Position numbers and translations under genes: made by a program. The notes under the pieces are model-generated. The model had not been told where the DNA came from. It searched no databases and saw only the letters and a list, made by a program, of their open reading frames with translations. Shown piece by piece: positions 10,298 through 22,700 of a stretch of 64,000 nucleotides of DNA (position 1 is the first letter of the stretch; each line of letters opens with the position of its first letter). Source of the DNA: Phytoseiulus persimilis (taxonomy: Eukaryota > Arthropoda > Arachnida > Mesostigmata > Phytoseiidae); the NCBI GenBank assembly GCA_037576195.1, contig CM075104.1, positions 14,214,211-14,278,210 on the forward strand, given 5' to 3'.

Positions 10298-12397
10298 CAC
10301 TGTCACCTCTGGCTGACTGAAGTTGGAACTCCAGTCAGAGTTCGAATCCAATCAAGAGCAACCATCTGACGAATGACTCAGGATGAACGGTTCTCCAGAA
10401 CTTCGCGGGACTCAACTACTCTCTTGGAAAGTGGATGCATGAAATGGCAGTTTCAATGCTGTGGATGGATGCCTGAGTCGCTCTTTGCTCAACGAGGTAG
10501 TTCCCATTTTTCATAATACTCCTCGGAGTTCCGCTCGCAGCATGTTTGAGAGGAATATTCGTGGGATATTTGGCGAAGCCTTGGCTCAAACCCGTCCAGG
10601 GATTTTAAGTTCTCCACACGCGCTGATTTTTGAGTGAGCATCGGATCATAAATTCAAGATCTGAGTGCTCTGGGATTCACGGAGCGACGACGTTTCCCCG
10701 AAGGACTCATGGGAATCTTCGTGGACAGCTTGCGCGGTCACTTGCCATCCTGAAAGTTTTGACGCGGCAGTTCTCGATGGGAGGGTCTTCGGCCTGATTA
10801 TTGCTGTTTCCTTGATTGGACCCCAGTTGCGCAGAGAGAGAAGGTTTGGCTCCTGACTCCGACGCCATCAGAAGCCGTGAGCGCAGTTCAGGGGCTTTTC
10901 ACTCGGGGATGAAGTGTCGGATGTTGTCGCAGCGCTAGTAGGAGCCGCCCAAGAATCCGCAGATCGGTTTACCAAGGAGGCCGCTCGACATGGTTTCAGA
11001 GCCGTTGTTGCCAATCCTGATGCGTACCACATTGCAAATCTGACGTCTCCATGTACTTCATGAGGAGAACTCGATTTCAGGAGAGAAGATCTTGAATGTT
11101 CCAACCAACCGATCGATCGACTCTGGCCACAAGTCAGAGACTTGTTTAGCGCATCGTGCCTCCGTGAACGATCGAGCAGCCAGGGTTAATGGATGCACGA
11201 CGGAAAAGAAAAGCACGTAGCCCCGTATATTCCACAGAACCGACCGTATTCGTGAAAGTGACATCTGGAAATCCCAACAGCTGACAGCTCATGGTTCCTG
11301 GGGGCATTATACGGCATGAGCCGATCGGAAGATAAATCCACAATGATCGAAAATTAGCCGATATTAAACCTGCTGATCTCGGCTGAAACGATAAAAGATA
11401 TGAAGGGTGAAAATGCTCGCGTCAGCTGATGCAGCAGGCATTCTCTCTCGTCTCAGAGATTACATTCTCATCATTCATGCCAACAAAATCACTCACGGGC
11501 GCACTATTCCCCGCTAGATTCGTACATAACCCAAGCGGGAGTGGCATGATTATCATTTGAGTCGTTTCCTGCGTTCAGAATCGAGCGATTGCCTCCAACC
11601 CTCAGAGTCTGATGGTCCAGTTCGATAAAACTAAGGCTTCTTGTATTTATACACTGCACTGAATGCGCACTGATGACTCCCTGGAGGGCATTCGAATTCC
11701 AAGAACTCAAATGCTCCTACGGTTCGCGAATGCGTGTCTGAGGAGGTTTGTAACACATCCCGCTTTGCCACATTTCAGCCACAGACATTTGCGGAAAAAA
11801 TGCTCTTCGATTTCCACGCTGGTTTCCTTCATTCATTTTGAAGAAACAAGATCTTCTCGAGGCTACGCCCCAGTTTGTGTGGGGTCGATCGCGTGATAAG
11901 TCCCTCGTGTTTCAAGACAGGAATGCAATCCTCCAAGATTGTAGAAAGTCCTCGACGAAAGAATATGCAATGAAATTTATCCTCTGTATCTTTTCCGAGG
12001 TCCCCCTGAGAGTCATCGGATCTCTGAAATATTCCATGATGAGTGCTTCGGAAGTTCCGTGATGGGTTGTATCGAATGAACCAAACGGCGTACTATCTTC
12101 CGTTTGATAATCTGAAGTGGGTTCATTCATGCATCCGAGGGCTGCTGTGAAGCCACGCGATGGTCGAGTTGTTGAAGCGGTCCGCAACAGTCATCCCGAT
12201 CGACGTCGACGCCGTCTCAACCTGGAGGCCGGATCGGCTTCCAAAATGGCTTCCCCGGCCTTCATCGATCTTCGGGCAAATGCCGGAATGGAGAACCGGG
12301 GCAGCTGGTCGCTAAGGTTCTCTCCTGCTAGTGAAGAACTCGGACGCAGAGCAATCGACGAGGGCGACAGAGAAAATCCTCGAACCTAAACCATAAC
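10298..12397. other. No gene recognised
   Basis: No frame here exceeds 100 codons. A 59-codon plus frame (10881-11060) reads as an alanine-rich helix-like peptide, but its codon third positions are below average in G/C and it lacks splice sites. A start in good context (CCAAAATGG) at 12246 opens 48 codons only. Confidence 0.4.
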
Positions 12398-12943
12398 ATG
12401 CCTATTCCACAGCCGAAATCGTTTGATTCGAAGCGACATCCAAGCAGATGCCGCCTATTCCTACGCGGCGTGAACAAGTCCGAGAAAAATATCGCTGGCC
12501 GCATAATCATTTGTCAAAACAGTGGAACATTGAGAAATGATCCAACGGCAGCGGACACTACGTCCCTCCCGAAAGTAGCATTCCTTTTGATATCTTCATT
12601 AAATCGTCGAACGCGGCGCAGCGGGATTTTGATGCGGCGCTCACTTCGCCGTTTCATCTGGTTGCTTCTTCCTCATTTTTGGACTTTTCGTCCTTGCGGG
12701 CGCCACTATTTCACCGGAATCGTCCTCCGAAAGCAGCGTCTGGAAGGGGATTCCTTGGAAATGACGACAATAACTCTTCGCGGTAGCCGGGTCATCACTC
12801 TGAGGCGGAGCAAATGCTCAGAGTCGAGCAAACAAGCGCTGTTCCGTGGGACGCCGTTCTGTAGCCACCTAGCGAATTGGTTCGATGCGCGACCAAGACC
12901 TTCGACGGATGGCTTCGCTGACGGTTGCTACTTCAGTGATTGA
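12398..12943 (+). CDS. ATG frame of 181 codons, unrecognised
   Basis: This is one of the longest frames in the window with a genuine ATG. It is basic (many Arg and Ser), with a hydrophobic patch (FIWLLLPHFWTF, about residue 90), and has no recognised domain. Codon third positions show no bias. A second frame over 12560-12780 is also open and reads at least as well. A frame of this length is near the upper edge of what chance produces here. It may be non-coding. Confidence 0.12.
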   Translation: MPIPQPKSFDSKRHPSRCRLFLRGVNKSEKNIAGRIIICQNSGTLRNDPTAADTTSLPKVAFLLISSLNRRTRRSGILMRRSLRRFIWLLLPHFWTFRPCGRHYFTGIVLRKQRLEGDSLEMTTITLRGSRVITLRRSKCSESSKQALFRGTPFCSHLANWFDARPRPSTDGFADGCYFSD

Positions 12944-15900
12944 CCGCCGATTTGGCGGCCTGGCGACCTGAGAGGGAAATTTGCAATTTGCTAAATAATC
13001 TCGGCTCGATGATGGATGCTTTGTTTGGGATTCGCACCTCTCACTAAATTTTTGCCAATTAAGTCAGCCGAGAGGTAGTGAGTTGGCCGAGCGGGAGCCC
13101 GACCCCTCCTTCGGCTGCGCATGTTTCTTCTCGTCTCTGGAACGGAGTGACGCAAGCCCCAGTAACTGACTCACTGCTGTGTGCGTTGCCGGCCCGCGGA
13201 AAAGAATGGATGATGACGACTGCGATCCATTCTTCCAAGGTGCGGCAATAACGTTCAATAATCAGCGGCAGCGGCACCAGGAGGAGTCTCCAACGAGCCA
13301 ATCAGCCCGCTATGATTCACCGTCGGCTCTGATCTGTTGTGGATATTACATCAAGCTATTAACGAGGCGAATCAATGAATTTTCCGGCTTCGCGATTCCG
13401 GGCTCAACTTCTACCCCAAGTGCGCCGACGCTGGCATGATTCCGGATATGCACGCAAGTGAGCACGGACATGCAGATTGATCGAGCGTCCATTACTAGAT
13501 GCGCCGCGTCGTCACTGCCAGACCCTTCCGCCCGAGTGGCAGCACCAGCTTCAGCGGCGTAAATTATACCTATAGCTAATAGATTGATTGCAGATATCGT
13601 AGTTCCAGGTAGTCGTCGAGATCTGTGTAATTTTGAGCGGGGATGTTGTGAGCGCGTCCGCAGTCTTCTTGCTAGTCTGCGGCTGCGACAGGTTTTACAG
13701 GAATCGGTTCTGAAAAAGAAACATCCAGGAGTCTCCCGGAGTTGACATTTTTCACAGGTCGCGAGATTGCTCGTGTCCGCCAGACAAAATGGCTCGGTCC
13801 CTGCCCTGAATTGCCGGTTTCGAACTTGGCGTGATTTACAATTTGGTGTCGTTGACGAATCAGCGTCGAAGTCGGGCGTCTCCGGAGAAGTTGGAGCTCC
13901 GAAGAGGAAGAGTTATTCTCAAAGCGGGCAAGAAAAATTATCCCGCTACCTGCGGGCCTATTAGAATTTGTATTGGCATCTATAATAGCCGCTCTGTTGC
14001 TTCTTTCATGGATGTTCTCCATGGTCGTCGTCTTGTTCGTCTTCTTGATATTTTATGGAGGACGGCGAGAGATGGATGGGCGGGAAGATGTATTGCAAAG
14101 CGACGGAGATAAAGGCACCGGAGACGATCGCGGAGACGTTGGCTTGCATCACCACCAGCGTCGTACTAATTGTTAGTCTTCGATTTTATGCTTACTGCGT
14201 GTTTCATCGATTCTGATTACTTCATTAATTTCCTTCGCCTCGTCGTATTTCGTCGTTCGCTGAGCTCGGCTACCGGTCGAGGTATCTGTTCCCGCAGGGC
14301 CACGGTCGTGCTCTTCTCATAACAGTCGCCGCTGATCCTCGGAATACGATCCCGTTGCTCCGTCGTTGTCTTCGGACATGTCTCCCGTGGCTGCTCACAG
14401 CGCGGAAGCATTTTTCAAAACCGAAACCAAACAATAGCCGCCTTATTCACGATCAAACGACTCGAATCGAGTTATGCTTCCGAAATTATAATCGGAGCGC
14501 TCGTTGCCATCATCGAACACCATCGGCCATTTTGGTCAGACTGACCAAAGCTCAGCTGCTGGGCAAAGGGTAAACGCAGCCATCGATCGAACCACCGACC
14601 GCCGGCTGGTACATCAGCGATCGACTCAACGAAGAAGGATGAATCGCCGAGAGAACAGAATCCAGAATCGAGCAGCAGCGGCTCGGAGCAATCTCAGCAA
14701 CAGAGGGTTCTGGCCTCTCCTGCGGGACGTTGGCGGCGGCAGAGAGGAGACGCCCAGCAAACCGAGGGCCGTCGCAGGAGAGGCCAACCGAGCAAACGCA
14801 GAAGAACAGCGAGAAGACGCATCGCAAGGCAAGGCGAGAGAAACACTGTTGTCACGTTGCCAGAGGACGATGATGTTTTGAAATTTCGAAGAATGCGACG
14901 AGCGTCTCAACGGCTTGCTTCCGGGCGGAAACAATCTCGTAGACGATTCTGCAGTCGGGGGAAACAGCCGAGAGCGGAGCGTGCGAGGCAAAAAACCAAC
15001 GACAGCGGCGGCGAGACACCAAACGAGCCCACAATATTCCCTATTGTCACAGCCTTTTGTCTGAGCCGACGGGGAACGTATTCAGAAGAATTTAGAAATG
15101 CGACTTCCTCCTCCCCCTTGGGGTGCCCTCTCGAGTGGAGGCAAAAAAGTCAATAACTGTCGCTGGGATTGGAACGAGTCATATCTTGGGACGGGCACCA
15201 GCAAAGCCGCCAGCACGAAGAGCACCATCACCTTGGAACCCTGCAAACTCATCTCGAGATGATTCTCAAGACCGCTCGGAGATCCTTCAGGCGCTCGCCC
15301 TCTCTCATTTCCGCATGGAAAAGCGACTTCCGAATCCTTCACTCTCCATGCGGACTCTCTCCAGCACCTGTTCTCGTGATGGTTTCGATTCTTGGCTCAG
15401 CTTTCTCCCCCTTCCCGCAGGTTAGATTCAGAAGCCCTCGGAAGAGAATCAAATAGGATCAGTTTTTATGCTCAGTCGGGCTTCCCCCGTCTAATCGTCC
15501 ATGGAAATCGGATCATTGTGGGAAACCGATCCGGGTGTATAATCAGCGCCGAAAGTACAATTACACTGGCTGCCGAGTATTCCGATGTCACCCAGTTTAT
15601 TTGAGTTCGCTGCGTTCCTCGATTCGTGGAAAATATCTGCGTGCCAACCAGACCGAGAGCGCTGTGCCCAGATGTCTTAGGAGCGACTTGGGGATCCCTC
15701 GTGTGCACGATCCGAGGTCATCGTATCAATAAAAAGAGTCCTCCAACTGTTCGAGGGGTCCGCTTGGGACGTCATCCGAATTCAGTTGCTGGCCAAAGTT
15801 TTTCTCTCGAGTCTCATCGTCTCACATCCTTGTTCCTCCCTCCAGTATCGTTCCAGCGCCGGGTTTTTCCAGCCTTGGTACCTTCCTCCTCAAATCCTAT

Positions 15901-15949
15901 TTCCTTTTCCGACCTCTGTTGCCCTTCCTGCTTGTTTCTGCTCCCATAG
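12944..15949. other. No gene recognised; low-stop region
   Basis: Both strands carry overlapping frames of 60-125 codons (for example 14504-14881 plus, Arg/Ala/Glu-rich; 14626-14991 minus). A textbook acceptor (CC CCCTTCCCGCAG type) ends at about 15420 and is followed by 60 open codons in one frame without codon bias. A further pyrimidine-rich stretch at 15830-15948 leads into the acceptor used by the next feature. Confidence 0.35.
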
Positions 15950-16108
15950 ACAGCAGCTGGAGCCAAGTGGCCGGAATCGCTGATGAGGCGCTCATATTGT
16001 CGCGATGTCCGGACGAAATCCGCTTTTCTCTATGACTCAGCCTCCATTACGCAGCTCTCCGACACGTTCTCATTCGAGCTTCGTGCGTGCGCCCCGTTCA
16101 CCGGCTGA
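15950..16108 (+). CDS. Possible exon after a textbook acceptor, unrecognised
   Basis: A long pyrimidine tract (TTCCTGCTTGTTTCTGCTCC then CATAG, AG at 15948-15949) is followed by 52 open codons ending in TGA at 16106. About 65% of the codons end in G or C. The peptide runs from TAAGAKWPESL through a Ser/Thr/Phe-rich middle (SITQLSDTFSFELR). A GTGCGT donor word lies near 16083, so the exon may stop before the TGA. The same frame reopens at 16109 for about 340 codons, which makes the pair interesting together. No domain is recognised. Confidence 0.22.
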   Translation, partial: TAAGAKWPESLMRRSYCRDVRTKSAFLYDSASITQLSDTFSFELRACAPFTG

Positions 16109-17134
16109 GCGGTTGGTGGTTGTGAAAGCGAAATATTCGAACAACTTGGTCAAGAGTTCAGAGCGAAGAGGTATCGGTCGTCGGAGACGGCAAAACCGCT
16201 GTCTCCAACGGTGACGAATCGTCCGTCGAATAGACTTAAACGTCACCGGGTGCCATCTGGTGGGTCTGCCGTCGACGGCGGCCGTCGCAGCGACGGCGAT
16301 CTCTGTCAGCTCCAGCCGATTAAGACATCAACACCGCGCTTGGTTACGGCTGGCCGCGGCTCTCCTTCGGCGAAGACAGGCCGCGAAGCTTCTCAACAGG
16401 AGCAGCGGGCGGGCGGCCGGCCGCCTGGTCCGGGGCAGCTCCTTGCCTTCGTTCGTTCGTTTGCCTGCCTGCCGTCCACCCGAGCGTCCGATCGACCGAC
16501 CTGTGTGCCGTCGAGTCGATTACTCACTTCAGTCGAAGGCACCCATAATTTGTTATCTTGCCAAATTATCCAGTACACCACCACACCCTGTCGGAATTTC
16601 ATCCCGATGTCTTTCGGCTTCTGTTGGTCACCGCCAAAACCTAGACCCGATGGCTCTCCTGCTCTCTCGCCCGGATTTACATGGCCTATCCAGTTCCTCT
16701 CGTCGGTTCTCTCAGATTTTTCCGCGCAATCCACGTGTCGCTCGCCACCAGAGCACCGAATTCGGCTCAGCACCGAGGAAAAAAAGCACCAAGGGCGCGA
16801 CGTCTTATCGCGATTGTCATCGAACGGACCCGAAAGGCGCCGAAGCCGATACCCTCACACGTCCGCAGTGTTTTGTTTTGGGGTGTTGTTTCTGGCACCT
16901 CGTTCAATCGGACAATCGGCCGGACCATCCCGATATTTAGGAGAGGACTCGTTGCCGGAGAAACTAACAAGAAAACAACAGCGAAGAGAAAACGGAATCC
17001 TAATCGGGAGCGGTGGCAGACGCAGAAGTGGCGCGCAAACATCGCTCGAGCTTCCGTGTCCTCCTTCTCGACTCTGGTTTTCCTCCGGCTGTACTCTGCG
17101 ACGGGAAGACGGGGATATTTGTGACCGTCAATGA
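16109..17134 (+). CDS. Longest open frame in the window, about 341 codons, no recognised domain
   Basis: No stop occurs in this frame between the TGA at 16106 and the TGA that ends at 17134. The translated sequence is Arg/Ser/Pro-rich and low in acidic residues, without membrane segments or a known motif, and no ATG in good context begins it (the first in-frame ATG is far inside). Two other plus frames (16260-16940 and 16681-17124) and two minus frames are also open here. This points to a local shortage of stop-codon words in GC-rich DNA, such as a CpG-rich promoter or 5' leader, as much as to real coding. If coding, it would be one large disordered exon continuing from 15950-16105. Confidence 0.15.
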   Translation, partial: AVGGCESEIFEQLGQEFRAKRYRSSETAKPLSPTVTNRPSNRLKRHRVPSGGSAVDGGRRSDGDLCQLQPIKTSTPRLVTAGRGSPSAKTGREASQQEQRAGGRPPGPGQLLAFVRSFACLPSTRASDRPTCVPSSRLLTSVEGTHNLLSCQIIQYTTTPCRNFIPMSFGFCWSPPKPRPDGSPALSPGFTWPIQFLSSVLSDFSAQSTCRSPPEHRIRLSTEEKKHQGRDVLSRLSSNGPERRRSRYPHTSAVFCFGVLFLAPRSIGQSAGPSRYLGEDSLPEKLTRKQQRRENGILIGSGGRRRSGAQTSLELPCPPSRLWFSSGCTLRREDGDICDRQ

Positions 17135-18398
17135 ACTACTAACGAGCATCTCAGGAATGTCCCCACGGCTGGTAGAGGGAGTGTCTGGAGCCGGAGTGAT
17201 TCAGCGTGTTCAGCCTTTCGGATAACATTGGAGCTACTTCTCGAATCATTGCTGCTGCCTCCGTGCGTGTTTTGACTCCATTTATGTATTCACCGCTCCC
17301 GATAGGAGATGGAGAACAAAACCGCAGCCCAAAGGAAGAATCTTATGGATCTATGCACTCGCTCTGAATCCGAAACAAAGGTCTCATGTTTCTCGCAGCC
17401 CGCGTTCACCTACGGAGAACTTGAGAGCATGTCGGCAGATTCGAAGCAAATCAGGTCCCCAGCATCCGCACGGAAGCTAATCAAGCGGGTGGCCCGAGAG
17501 CGGGGAAATCGGTGGAATCACAATCGAAGCCCTCGGGGAGAAAACAGAAGAGTTGATGTGAGGCGTTCCTCTTCTGAATACTTGTGTGGATGAACGATGT
17601 CAACTCCTCATGTCGTGACGCGTCTCCATCTAACTGTATCTTGACCGTTCGATCTCGGCGGCTGCACTTTGTCATGGTCGTCTCTGTCCCTCCTCCTCCC
17701 TATGTTCTGGTCATCGTCGAAGTTCTTCCCCCGTTGATTTTCTGTATCGACGGAGATGTACTCACCGCGTACAGTTCTTTAGCGTTTTCTGTGCGCGGAG
17801 GAGAGAGGTCTCTTCGGTTCTGGTGAGGAGGAGCGCTGGGCCCCTGTCACCGCGACGAACGTCGCCAGTCGTGATCCGAAAGACGTCAGATTCACGTCGA
17901 GTGAAGCGCCGAGCTGAAAGTCGGGTGGCTCTCGTTCGCACAGGTTTCAGGTGGTCGTCGCTGGCCTAGTTGTGCGTGAATAGTGGGCTTGCTAGGTGGG
18001 TGCGAACTCTTGACGCGTGTTGTTGACAGGTGACAGTGCGACTCGAACCTACATTTGGATAAACACTTTCACTCCTCGGATACAGCTCTGAGAACTAGCC
18101 TCTTGGTTGAACAGTGCGCGCCGCTGCAGCGACGCGAATCTTGGTGAGTTCGGCCCTGGTACATCAAGTTGATGATAGTTGATCTCGCGATCAGACTCTC
18201 GGGACCCTTCGCTCCGGGGGAACAGGCTGGTGGGGGAAATTGAGGGTACACTCCAGGCGCAAGACATGACATCCCTTTTTTCTTGGTAGGGCGGAAAACG
18301 TTGCCGGGTCACGTCGCGCGAAGTTTGGGAAAACGTTCAAAATGTAATATGCGTTGGCTTGATGTTCCGTAATTGGGAATAGCAAAAACTTGGCACCC

Positions 18399-18412
18399 GG
18401 GGGGGGGGGGGG
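18399..18412 (+). repeat. Poly(G) run, 14 bases
   Basis: Fourteen consecutive guanines following CACCC. Mononucleotide microsatellite. Confidence 0.93.
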
Positions 18413-19093
18413 AAGGCGAGGGACACACGGGGGCAGTACAGCAACCAAGCAAGCGTCTTACGGAGCGGGACCCGGATTGCGGGCGCAGGGAGGAGGGGCG
18501 GGGTGGAGTAGCCGCCCGGACCATTCTCCTGGGAATAATTGGACGAACATGAGCTGGCGCGTGGATCGCGGCGAGGATTCCCTCACGGCGAGCGCGGGTC
18601 CGGGAAAACCGAAATCCGCGATCAGCTACGAGGTTGTCGTAGCATCCTCGTTATTACTGTCGTCCTGCTCGCGGCTTTCGCAAAGCCTGACAAGATCCTC
18701 TATTTCTATTTTTTCTCTCCAGATAATAAAGAGTCACGACCAGCGCTCTCATAACGCGACTCCATGACACGAGTTCCGAAACGATGTCTTTCTCATGGAG
18801 TTCCATGCGTTCACCACGCCAACGGTGTTCCTCTCCGGTTGGCGTGGCGGCTTCGGTGAGCACATTGGGCGCCGGATGGACACTAACGTTGGGCGCGATT
18901 CTTCTTTTTTGTGTTTGCACAGCATCTCGTCCATCCATCGGGCTATTTGGCTAGCTCCGATGTCAATTTGGGTGTGTGTCCACGCGTAGATGGGTGTCCA
19001 TATTCACTAAGAGTAGCAGTTGGCTCCCGACAGCAAGACGCAAATCAAAACTCTTTCGTGTTCCGCCTAATGGTTCTCGCAATCAGTAGCTTC

Positions 19094-19124
19094 ATGATGA
19101 TGATGATGATGATAATCATCATCA
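19094..19124 (+). repeat. ATG/ATC triplet array with inverted halves
   Basis: About six ATG/GAT triplets run directly into ATAATCATCATC, so the two halves are nearly complementary and could fold into a hairpin. Confidence 0.85.
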
Positions 19125-19612
19125 CCTCACGGAGACCTCATCATACCTCCATAGAGTCCCCGGTTCAATAAAGGACTTCTGATGCTCATTCTGCGCCCTC
19201 TCCCCACGGACGGTGCTCACAACTTCCCTCATGGCTCATTGGCAGAAAGCTGCCTCGATTTCCCGAAATGCGGAATCGGCCCTTGGCCAGAATTTCCAGC
19301 GGTGCTCCGGAATTATAACCTCTGCTCGACAGAGGCCAGAATCACAGCGTTCCATCCGTGAATCGGAAAAGCTGTCAAATGAGGCTTAACCTTACAGCTT
19401 GGGCCTGTCGACTTTCGACGAGGTTCTCAAATATTTTGAACAGTATCCCATTTGCGGCGGAGGTTTCGCAGCCCGATTTTTCCGAGAGCCGCGGCACCAA
19501 TTCAGCGGGAAGGCAACGCTACGGCGAAGTTGGGCATTTGATCCAAAGGTCCGTCTGCTCGAGCGATCAGTGTGTGTAATCGAGTAATCCGAGAATTTAT
19601 TGCTTCTCTTTT

Positions 19613-19725
19613 TCACCGAGGCTTTTTTCATTTTATTCCTTTTCTTTTTGTGTCTTTTTCTTCTGGCGATCGACGACTCGATGTTATTTCTTCGATTTCG
19701 ATCCCCGTCTCCTTCTATTTAGCTG
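19613..19725 (+). repeat. Pyrimidine-rich tract ending in an acceptor-like TAG
   Basis: More than a hundred bases are mostly C and T (for example TTTTATTCCTTTTCTTTTTG) and end in CTATTTAG. Two frames after it are open: one for 32 codons, one for 67. Neither is recognised. The tract may serve a splice acceptor or simply be low-complexity DNA. Confidence 0.4.
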
Positions 19726-22700
19726 ACTCGGATACCGCTCCAGCCAGCTCACTGGCTATCTGGAGTTTTGAGGCCCGGGGCTACGCTGAAAAGTCCCTGT
19801 CGTGCTCATTGGAATTTCATTAAAACATATCGCTCGCGCTACCTCATCCGCTCCGTTCTTCTCCGATCCGCAAGCAGGAGAGGAACTCCGGTGGAATATT
19901 CTCGAGAATATGCGCGCCTAGATTGAACAGAGCTCCCTTCCATCATCGTTTCGTCCATTGTTGTTGTTAATGCTGTCGGTCCGTCGTTCGCGGCATGCGT
20001 CCGTTTGCCAAGCTATGGTAACGTCTCGTTTGGAATCTTCCGTTACAACAACAACGGCACATTCCTGTCAGGAAGAAGGAAGAGAAACGTTATGCATGTT
20101 CCCTGTCTGCTCGATGACATAACGTTTCACCTTGAAGACGCAAAGAACTAATAATGGCAGACTCGATCAAGGTGGAAGAATCCACCCAGGAGACGGTTGG
20201 GTTCTCGAGATCAAAATGACTCGCTCCCGATGGGGTTAGATCGACTTACCGGGATCCACTTCTCGGACGACGCGCTCGACGAGAGTCTTGAAACGATATC
20301 AAATCGCGTTTCTCGGTTCTATGAACGAAGTTCGGGAACATTTGACGGATCGTTCAAGATGCGTTGAAGTTTTGTCGGGCCTTGGCTACGGCCGGATTTC
20401 CACGACCTCATCGAGGCGAATGTAACACCCAGAGTCCATTAAATCATCCTTGCCATCCCGTATTCATTTTCTCTTCGATTTATTCCCCCTGCTCCTCAAC
20501 TCGAGCCAAGGTGGAGGTGGACCTCCGATGGACCAGGAGGAAGTTTATGATCCAATCGAGGTGCATTAGGGTAGAAAGGCTGTGCATCAGGGTGAAGCCG
20601 GAGTTTTGAGGTTATAACTCCTCTTTGCTTCCGTTGTTGGCATTGAACAGTGAGTGAGCCGTCGTGTGTACGGTGTGAATCGACACTAATGTTTGCTCTA
20701 CCCCACGTTGATATATAAATGACAGGGGCAGCGACCACGACGGCGCTACGGCTGAGGTTGCCTGGAACCAGAACGGATGAGCTCCGTCGCCCATTCATTC
20801 GACGCCACGTCTCGAGCCAACGCTCCACCAGCTCATCGAGACGTAGCTCCTCGAATTCGCGATGAAAGGCTCACATGCGTCTCCTCTTTGAAGACGACGC
20901 GGTGTCTTCCTCAGAGCCTCCGATAGAATCCTGGAGTTCATGGCGGCCCCGCCAGCGATCGTGTTGACAGCAATCATAGGCCTCAGACGAAGAGGATGGG
21001 ACGGCGGCCGGGGATAGGTCTCATCTGAAGTGTCACTTGATAGATCCTCAAACATGAGATCGAAAAGCTCTGGAAATCCAACCGCCGTATTCCTAGCGGT
21101 CACCTGCGTCGGCAGGATGCCATCGGTACCGTCAGTCAGTCGACAAGGGGCATCCACACCTCCGCTGCGACCTCAGCCATCGTCAAGTCCATCGCATGAA
21201 AGCAGATTAACCTTGTCACCGTCCCGCAATGTTCGCCGGCACCGAGGGGAGGATTGACAGAAAGATAGACAAAGGGTTCACAATGTCCAAGATGAAGCAT
21301 CAAGTCTATGATGACTTTTTTATTGACTTCTCGGCCGCCACTAATGGGGAGACGGCGTTTGAGCCTTGTTTCATGGGAATCGGCGCAACCATCATCCGAA
21401 GAAATAGTTTCTCCTTGGTTAGGTTTCCCTCTACGCTCCTTTCCTTTCGGAACTTTTATTGGAAATTTCGTCCCAAGGTCTTGATTCGCTTCGCCTTCGA
21501 GAATTTCTATGGAATTTTATTGTTTTGATGCCCCTTCAACGACTTTCTTTCTCTTCATCCTCTGCGAAAGATCTCAGTGTGCCCGACTCCCTATTCGGGA
21601 GGATATTGGGGACGCCGTCATGAACTGCTCGTAACTTTGATGATCATACTTTCGGTGGCGTGAGATTGTGAGAGACGCGGACGAAATTGTTGTTCCTGAG
21701 TAGTAAGACACAGCCTCCATTCAAGAGGTCAGAGGTTCCGTTTAGTGACTGTACGCTCCCTCATTTTGTTGCTCTGGCTGGAGAAGAGTTTCATGGAGTC
21801 TCGCAACTCCCTTTTCTCTTCGATTCGAGTGCGCTTCCCAGTGAGCCGACACTCTCTGATAGACGGGCATGCCTTACAACGTCGGAGTCCACGTGGGATA
21901 ATCCTGACGAATTGACAGGCATTTTTTTCGGGTTAAAAACTCGGACGGGCATACCCTTTGAATGGAGGGAACACGATACGTATGGTGCTCCCATTCAACC
22001 GGCCTCGTCCTGGACTCCGCTTCAAAAGGTTTCATGCACCCTGTGATGCAAGCTCAGCTCGGTCTTCGCGTCGGAGTCCGTTGGCATCGGTGACAGACGG
22101 CCCATGCGATCCGACGAGGCCCGATGATGGAGGTACTGACATCGATGACAATGTCGCTGATGGAGGCTATGGACAACGGTCATGAAGAAAAGAATCAACG
22201 AAGGCGGGTGTTGTACAAGTTCTTGATTTGGATTTCCACACCTTCTGTGACTTCATTCCAGGCCGACACACACGGCCCAGAGCGATCCTGTGGCCATCAA
22301 CGATCCATTCTCCGACGTCAGGACTTGCTCTTTCCCTTCTATTTCACATGACATGCTACTTCCACGGGTTTCACAGCCGCCGCCATTCTTTGTGTGTGTG
22401 TGGAGTCGCCGTTCGAATCCACACAGGCGCGCACGAATACAAAAAGAGACGAAAAATAAGATCGTCACCCAACGTGGGCCGACGGTGATGCCCTTGAGCA
22501 GTAATTGTTTCTAGTTGCTCAGACGGTCGAACAGACAGACGAACGAACGATTGACGATGTCGACGTCCACGGAACGATGGGGACTCGATGGCGCGAGCTT
22601 TCTCACTTGTCGACCGATCAAAAGGCCCGCCCGTTGTTTTCGGGGCCTCTGCGATTCTGAAATGCTGTCCCGGGAAATTCCGTGCAATTTCTCGGTAGAT

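Larger units (their letters stand above)
17135..19612. other. No gene recognised
   Basis: Only frames under 130 codons, a poly(G) run at 18399 and an ATG/ATC triplet array at 19094. A pyrimidine tract with a CCAG acceptor ends at about 18721 but leads to stops in every frame within 15 codons. An AATAAA word at 19167 overlaps the stop codon of an 86-codon plus frame (18911-19171); no other support. Confidence 0.45.
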
